A DNA stretch of 17,636 nucleotides from CAZJOD01 sp964547525 (GTDB lineage: Bacteria > Bacillota > Clostridia > JAAYHZ01), in the NCBI GenBank assembly GCA_964547525.1, contig CAZJOD010000075.1:1-17636 (forward strand), written 5' to 3'. Below the pieces are notes generated by a model. That model did no database searches. It worked only from the letters and a program-made list of their open reading frames with translations, and was not told the DNA's origin. Made by a program: the position numbers and the translations under genes. Positions 14,435-17,636 of the stretch are shown piece by piece. The stretch's first letter is position 1. Each line of letters begins with the position of its first letter.

Positions 14435-15934
14435 TTAAATACATAACCCTTTAAGATGTTTCCCTATATGGTTTTGCAATGCATTGTAATAATCTTCTTC
14501 ATATTCGTTAAGCACCTCGAATATTTTATCTCGGAAGATGTATCCTCCGTCAACATCCTTAGCTTGCAGTATAAGACCGTATGTTATGTGTATAACCTGT
14601 CTGGAATCATTTTTATCCATTAAATACGGCAGCTGTTCATCCTTTAAATCATCAACTGAAGGAATATTGGAAACTTTCGCACCTATATGATAATACTTTT
14701 TAGCATCGTTTAATACGTTTAATGCGTATTTATGAATGGTTCTGTAAAGCTTAGGGTCTTTCTCGGCCACCACCCTGACGGCTTCCAACCAATTGGTTCC
14801 CGCGGTTTTTACATGGAACACACCGGATGTCTCTTTCCCTATAATCGGAAAAACGGAAAACTTGTCACTTCCGGAATGGATGCTTATCTTATAACCGAAA
14901 CTCTTTGCAATGGCCGCATGTATTGTAAATTCTTCTTCAAACTTTTTTATATCTCCTATATAATCGATACCTTTTTGAAACTCTCCGCAAAAACCCGGTG
15001 CTAAAGTCGCAAAATCGACGCCTAAAGCTCTAAGTTCCGAAGTTATAAAATAGTGTGCGGCAGGTGATGTAGGAGTTAACGCTTCATCCACCGATATTTC
15101 AAAATCCACATTTTTTGCAGAAGTTTTTATTTTTATATGATATATGTCCGCCGCATGTTTTATTGCGTCTTTAAATGTTAATACTATTTTTTTAAGTTCT
15201 ATGATATTAAATCGAACCGATATCTCTTCATTTATAACGAAGTCCTTGTTAAGGTACATAGATTCATACCTTCTGTCGGCCAATCTATCGTACTCACAAT
15301 GCACTTCATCCTCCGACATGGATGTAACACCGTTGTTAATATGTTCCGAGCAATCAAGCGTAATCATTGTAAAACCGCTTAAAAGCGCCATATCCACTTC
15401 CTCTATAGTTTTCAAATGGTCTCCGTCCGCTCCGAATCCGCCGGTGTATCCTTCTTGAAAAACAGCTTTAGTCACATCATCCAATACATCAAAATACGTT
15501 CGTCCCGTTAATTTTAACTCACGCATTGATTGTTGAGCCAATATGGGTTTTACGTCATTACCTTGAACCGTTCTTATATGTCCCGGGGTGGCGACACCTA
15601 ATCTGTCACCTAAACCTATGGTTGTTTTGCACCTTAAAACAGGTATCGGTGCGGTAAACGGAAAAATATCTCTTAACACATTACAATTTTCATGTGTGAA
15701 ATCACATACTTTTATATCTTCTTCTATAGGCAAAACATCACCTATGAATAAAGAAAAAGCCGGACCTTTACCAAGTATGACAAGCTTTTTATCGCTTTCG
15801 TCTTTTGCTGTAAAAACGTAAGATCCCTGATATAGATTTACCGACTTAGGGTATACACCGTAGTTTTTTATTTCATCACCACAGGGTAAACCGTTTTGCT
15901 TGATTATTTCACAGGCCTTTATCCACCGACACAT
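14435..15934 (-). CDS. uxaE: Tagaturonate epimerase UxaE
   Basis: The 499-residue protein matches the tagaturonate epimerase family. Key stretches are GLGDRLGVATPGHIRTV (107-123), FGADGDHLKT (167-176) and ITLDCSEHI (191-199), followed near the C terminus by IHSGSDKFSVFP. UxaE of Thermotoga interconverts D-tagaturonate and D-fructuronate, joining galacturonate and glucuronate catabolism; length and motifs agree. It is cytoplasmic. AAGG, 8 nt before the ATG, supports the start. The gene is divergent from a PHP-like hydrolase (144 nt apart) and upstream of the NagB-like gene on the same strand. The remaining hexuronate enzymes (isomerase, mannonate or altronate branch, KDG kinase and aldolase) are not in the window. 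It is the best clue that the neighbouring sugar operon deals with a uronic acid. Confidence 0.88.
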   Translation of the reverse strand: MCRWIKACEIIKQNGLPCGDEIKNYGVYPKSVNLYQGSYVFTAKDESDKKLVILGKGPAFSLFIGDVLPIEEDIKVCDFTHENCNVLRDIFPFTAPIPVLRCKTTIGLGDRLGVATPGHIRTVQGNDVKPILAQQSMRELKLTGRTYFDVLDDVTKAVFQEGYTGGFGADGDHLKTIEEVDMALLSGFTMITLDCSEHINNGVTSMSEDEVHCEYDRLADRRYESMYLNKDFVINEEISVRFNIIELKKIVLTFKDAIKHAADIYHIKIKTSAKNVDFEISVDEALTPTSPAAHYFITSELRALGVDFATLAPGFCGEFQKGIDYIGDIKKFEEEFTIHAAIAKSFGYKISIHSGSDKFSVFPIIGKETSGVFHVKTAGTNWLEAVRVVAEKDPKLYRTIHKYALNVLNDAKKYYHIGAKVSNIPSVDDLKDEQLPYLMDKNDSRQVIHITYGLILQAKDVDGGYIFRDKIFEVLNEYEEDYYNALQNHIGKHLKGLCI

Positions 15935-16032
15935 TTTTTATACCTTTTTTATTACCTTTCATTCATAGCATTTATAAAAGTATACCATAATAACATATTA
16001 CCGGATACCATCAATAAAATTACGTTTTATGA

Positions 16033-16038
16033 TATAAT
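16033..16038 (+). promoter_or_regulatory. Possible -10 element of the PHP-like hydrolase gene
   Basis: A perfect TATAAT stands 41 nt before the start codon in the 144-nt divergent region. No good -35 is visible at 16-18 nt, so the promoter may need an activator. On the other strand TATACT (15979-15984) might serve uxaE, again without a clear -35. Confidence 0.3.
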
Positions 16039-16078
16039 AATGAAAAATCACAGAATATTTTTGAAACAAGGGGTTAAA

Positions 16079-17572
16079 ATGAATTTATATTTTGGCGACA
16101 TACATAATCATTGCGGCATTAGCTACGGTTACGGAGCATTAGTAAATGCTTTGACAGCCGCTCGTAACCATTTGGATTTTTGCAATGTAACCGGTCATGC
16201 TTTATGGCCGGATATACATGATAGAAAACCCGAAACGGAATATTTGGTTGATTTCCATATGCAAGGATTTAAAAAATTATATGATAATTGGGGTAATGTA
16301 ACAGATACCATTAACAAATATAACGAACCGGGTAATTTCGTTACATTTCAAGGTTATGAAATGCATTCAAAAATATATGGCGATCATCACATATTGTCAA
16401 AAGATAATTACATACCTATCATAAGTGATGCACAAAACCCGAAAGATTTGGTGGAAAAATTAAAACCTAAAAATGTTATGGCAATACCTCACCATGTGGC
16501 ATATACACCGGGTTATCGTGGTATCGATTGGGATAGTTTAGATCAGACGATATCACCTGTCGTTGAAGTGTTCTCAAAACACGGTTGTGGAATAAGTGAT
16601 ACGGATCCTTACCCCTATCTTCATACAATGGGCCCTAGAGATTCTCGGAATACAGTTATTACGGGATTGCAAAAAGGGCATGTCTTCGGTTTTATCGCAT
16701 CAACCGATCATCACGCAGGTTACCCGGGATCATACGGAGACGGCAGGATAGCGGTATATGCAAAGGAAAAAACGCGGGAAGCCATATGGGAAGCCATAAA
16801 AAGCAGGCATACATATGCCGTGACGGGAGACAAAATAAAATGCATGTTTAAGATTAACGGAGAACTTATGGGAAGTATTATACCTAAAACCGATAAAATA
16901 GAAATTTTCTTAAATATTATAGGTTGTGATTTTTTGGATAGAATCGTATTGTTTAAAAATTCATACCCGTTTAGAACGTGGAATTTTTGCATCCCGGAAC
17001 CAAAAGTCGTATCGTCAAAGTACAAGGTTCGTATCGAGACGGGTTGGGGTAAAAATACCGAGCCATATGCTTGGCACGGTAAAATAAATATGGTTAACGG
17101 CAAAATTACAGGTGTGGAAACTTGCTTCCGCGGAAAAAGCATTTTGGCTCCGTCAAAAGATTCAAAAGCAAATGATGCCGTAAATCTCTTAAATAATAAA
17201 ATAATAAACATTACAGACGAATCGGTTGAGTATTCATGCGAAACATTTATGAATGTGTCTAACCTGCACAGTCAAACATGTTCGGTTATTTGTGAAATAC
17301 AAGGTGATCATACCACACAGATAAATGTGGACATAAACGGCATAAAACACACATATACATTAACCGATTTGATCCGGGGTTCTCGTACATTTCACATGTC
17401 ATATTTTAATACACAGGCAGTGTTGATTCACCAAGCGGTACCGGAATTTCAATATTCTTTCGAAAGCTTGATATATGATCATTGTAATAATCCCGGTACA
17501 GATTATTATCATGTATCTGTAAGACAATATAACGGACAAATGGCATGGATATCACCGGTATTTATAAGGTGA
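16079..17572 (+). CDS. PHP-like metal-dependent hydrolase (DUF3604-like)
   Basis: The 497-residue protein carries the scattered His/Asp/Glu motifs of a PHP-type amidohydrolase-like metal site: GDIHNH (D7, H9, H11), TGH (H40), FQGYEMH (E94, H96), DHH (102-104), IPHHVAY (H138, H139), VVEVF (E163) and STDHHAGYPG (D210, H211, H212). The remaining C-terminal part (about 240-497) looks beta-rich. Such proteins are annotated DUF3604 and have no agreed substrate; divalent-metal hydrolysis is the likely chemistry. I chose the ATG at 16079 because the fold starts there and AAGGGG lies just before it; the upstream reading from 15896 would run over the uxaE start region. The ending AWISPVFIR looks natural, so it is complete. 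It is divergent from uxaE, so co-regulation and a role in the same sugar pathway are likely. Confidence 0.8.
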   Translation: MNLYFGDIHNHCGISYGYGALVNALTAARNHLDFCNVTGHALWPDIHDRKPETEYLVDFHMQGFKKLYDNWGNVTDTINKYNEPGNFVTFQGYEMHSKIYGDHHILSKDNYIPIISDAQNPKDLVEKLKPKNVMAIPHHVAYTPGYRGIDWDSLDQTISPVVEVFSKHGCGISDTDPYPYLHTMGPRDSRNTVITGLQKGHVFGFIASTDHHAGYPGSYGDGRIAVYAKEKTREAIWEAIKSRHTYAVTGDKIKCMFKINGELMGSIIPKTDKIEIFLNIIGCDFLDRIVLFKNSYPFRTWNFCIPEPKVVSSKYKVRIETGWGKNTEPYAWHGKINMVNGKITGVETCFRGKSILAPSKDSKANDAVNLLNNKIINITDESVEYSCETFMNVSNLHSQTCSVICEIQGDHTTQINVDINGIKHTYTLTDLIRGSRTFHMSYFNTQAVLIHQAVPEFQYSFESLIYDHCNNPGTDYYHVSVRQYNGQMAWISPVFIR

Positions 17573-17601
17573 CTCAAGGGGGACTCAAGGGGACGGTTCT
17601 T
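17571..17601 (+). repeat. REP-like repeat containing GGGGACGGTTCTT at the window edge
   Basis: Two perfect tandem copies of GACTCAAGGGG (17571-17581 and 17582-17592) run into ACGGTTCTT. The element begins inside the stop codon of the hydrolase gene. From memory, GGGGACGGTTCT is a dispersed palindromic repeat motif in many Firmicutes, often close to REP-associated (Y1/RAYT-type) transposase genes. The inverted partner AGAACCGTCCCC is not in the window, so only one arm is seen. Confidence 0.55.
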
Positions 17602-17636
17602 AAAGGGATCAATCGGAAGTTTTGCGCGAAAAAAGG

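Noticed and set aside
15896..16078. N-terminal extension of the PHP-like hydrolase
   Set aside because: It would run over the uxaE start region and promoter area, has no family similarity, and a good ribosome site precedes 16079.
16720..17211. 163-codon minus-strand ORF inside the PHP-like hydrolase gene
   Set aside because: It is antisense to a gene with clear metal-binding motifs and has no family resemblance.

Overview
The window is an AT-rich bacterial chromosome segment with assembly gaps of 100 and 10 N. It looks like a low-GC Gram-positive of the Clostridia type. The support for this is strong AAGGAGG-like ribosome binding sites before most genes, many A/T-ending codons, a LytS/YhcK-type sensor paired with an HD-GYP response regulator, and a GGGGACGGTTCT repeat of a kind I recall from clostridial genomes. 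No 16S rRNA or other taxonomic marker is present, so this is an inference.

Left part (1-6669, all minus strand). A two-component pair comes first: a hybrid-PAS histidine kinase and, 34 nt downstream, a response regulator with receiver and HD-GYP domains, cut by the window edge. This suggests cyclic-di-GMP turnover controlled by phosphorylation. After the 100-N gap comes the magnesium transporter MgtE. Its leader of about 360 nt holds a plausible promoter, a 31-codon hydrophobic small ORF with a very good ribosome binding site, and a stable two-part hairpin. An NSS-family sodium-dependent amino acid transporter follows, with its 33-residue MetS-type small subunit starting one base after its stop and a long terminator hairpin after that.

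Central and right part (7019-17572) is a carbohydrate island, apparently for a uronic acid- and/or amino sugar-containing substrate. A tight plus-strand operon (7019-12000) encodes a ThuA-like protein, a Gfo/Idh/MocA oxidoreductase, a membrane-anchored protein of unknown family with an apparent helical domain followed by a beta-rich domain, and a GPH-family sugar:cation symporter. It ends at a good intrinsic terminator. A second Gfo/Idh/MocA oxidoreductase has its own putative promoter. Convergent to it lie a NagB-like sugar-phosphate isomerase/deaminase with two replaced active-site residues and tagaturonate epimerase UxaE. Divergent from uxaE is a PHP-like metal-dependent hydrolase (DUF3604-like).

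Working model (inference): the anchored protein acts on an outer-surface or extracellular glycan; the GPH symporter imports the product; the oxidoreductases and ThuA protein oxidise and rearrange the sugar, possibly through a keto intermediate as proposed for ThuA/ThuB; UxaE and the NagB-like enzyme feed uronate and amino-sugar parts into central metabolism. The PHP-like hydrolase has no assigned step. No sugar-specific regulator, complete hexuronate pathway or recognised glycoside hydrolase lies in the window, so the substrate is open. No tRNA, rRNA, CRISPR array or complete mobile element was seen.
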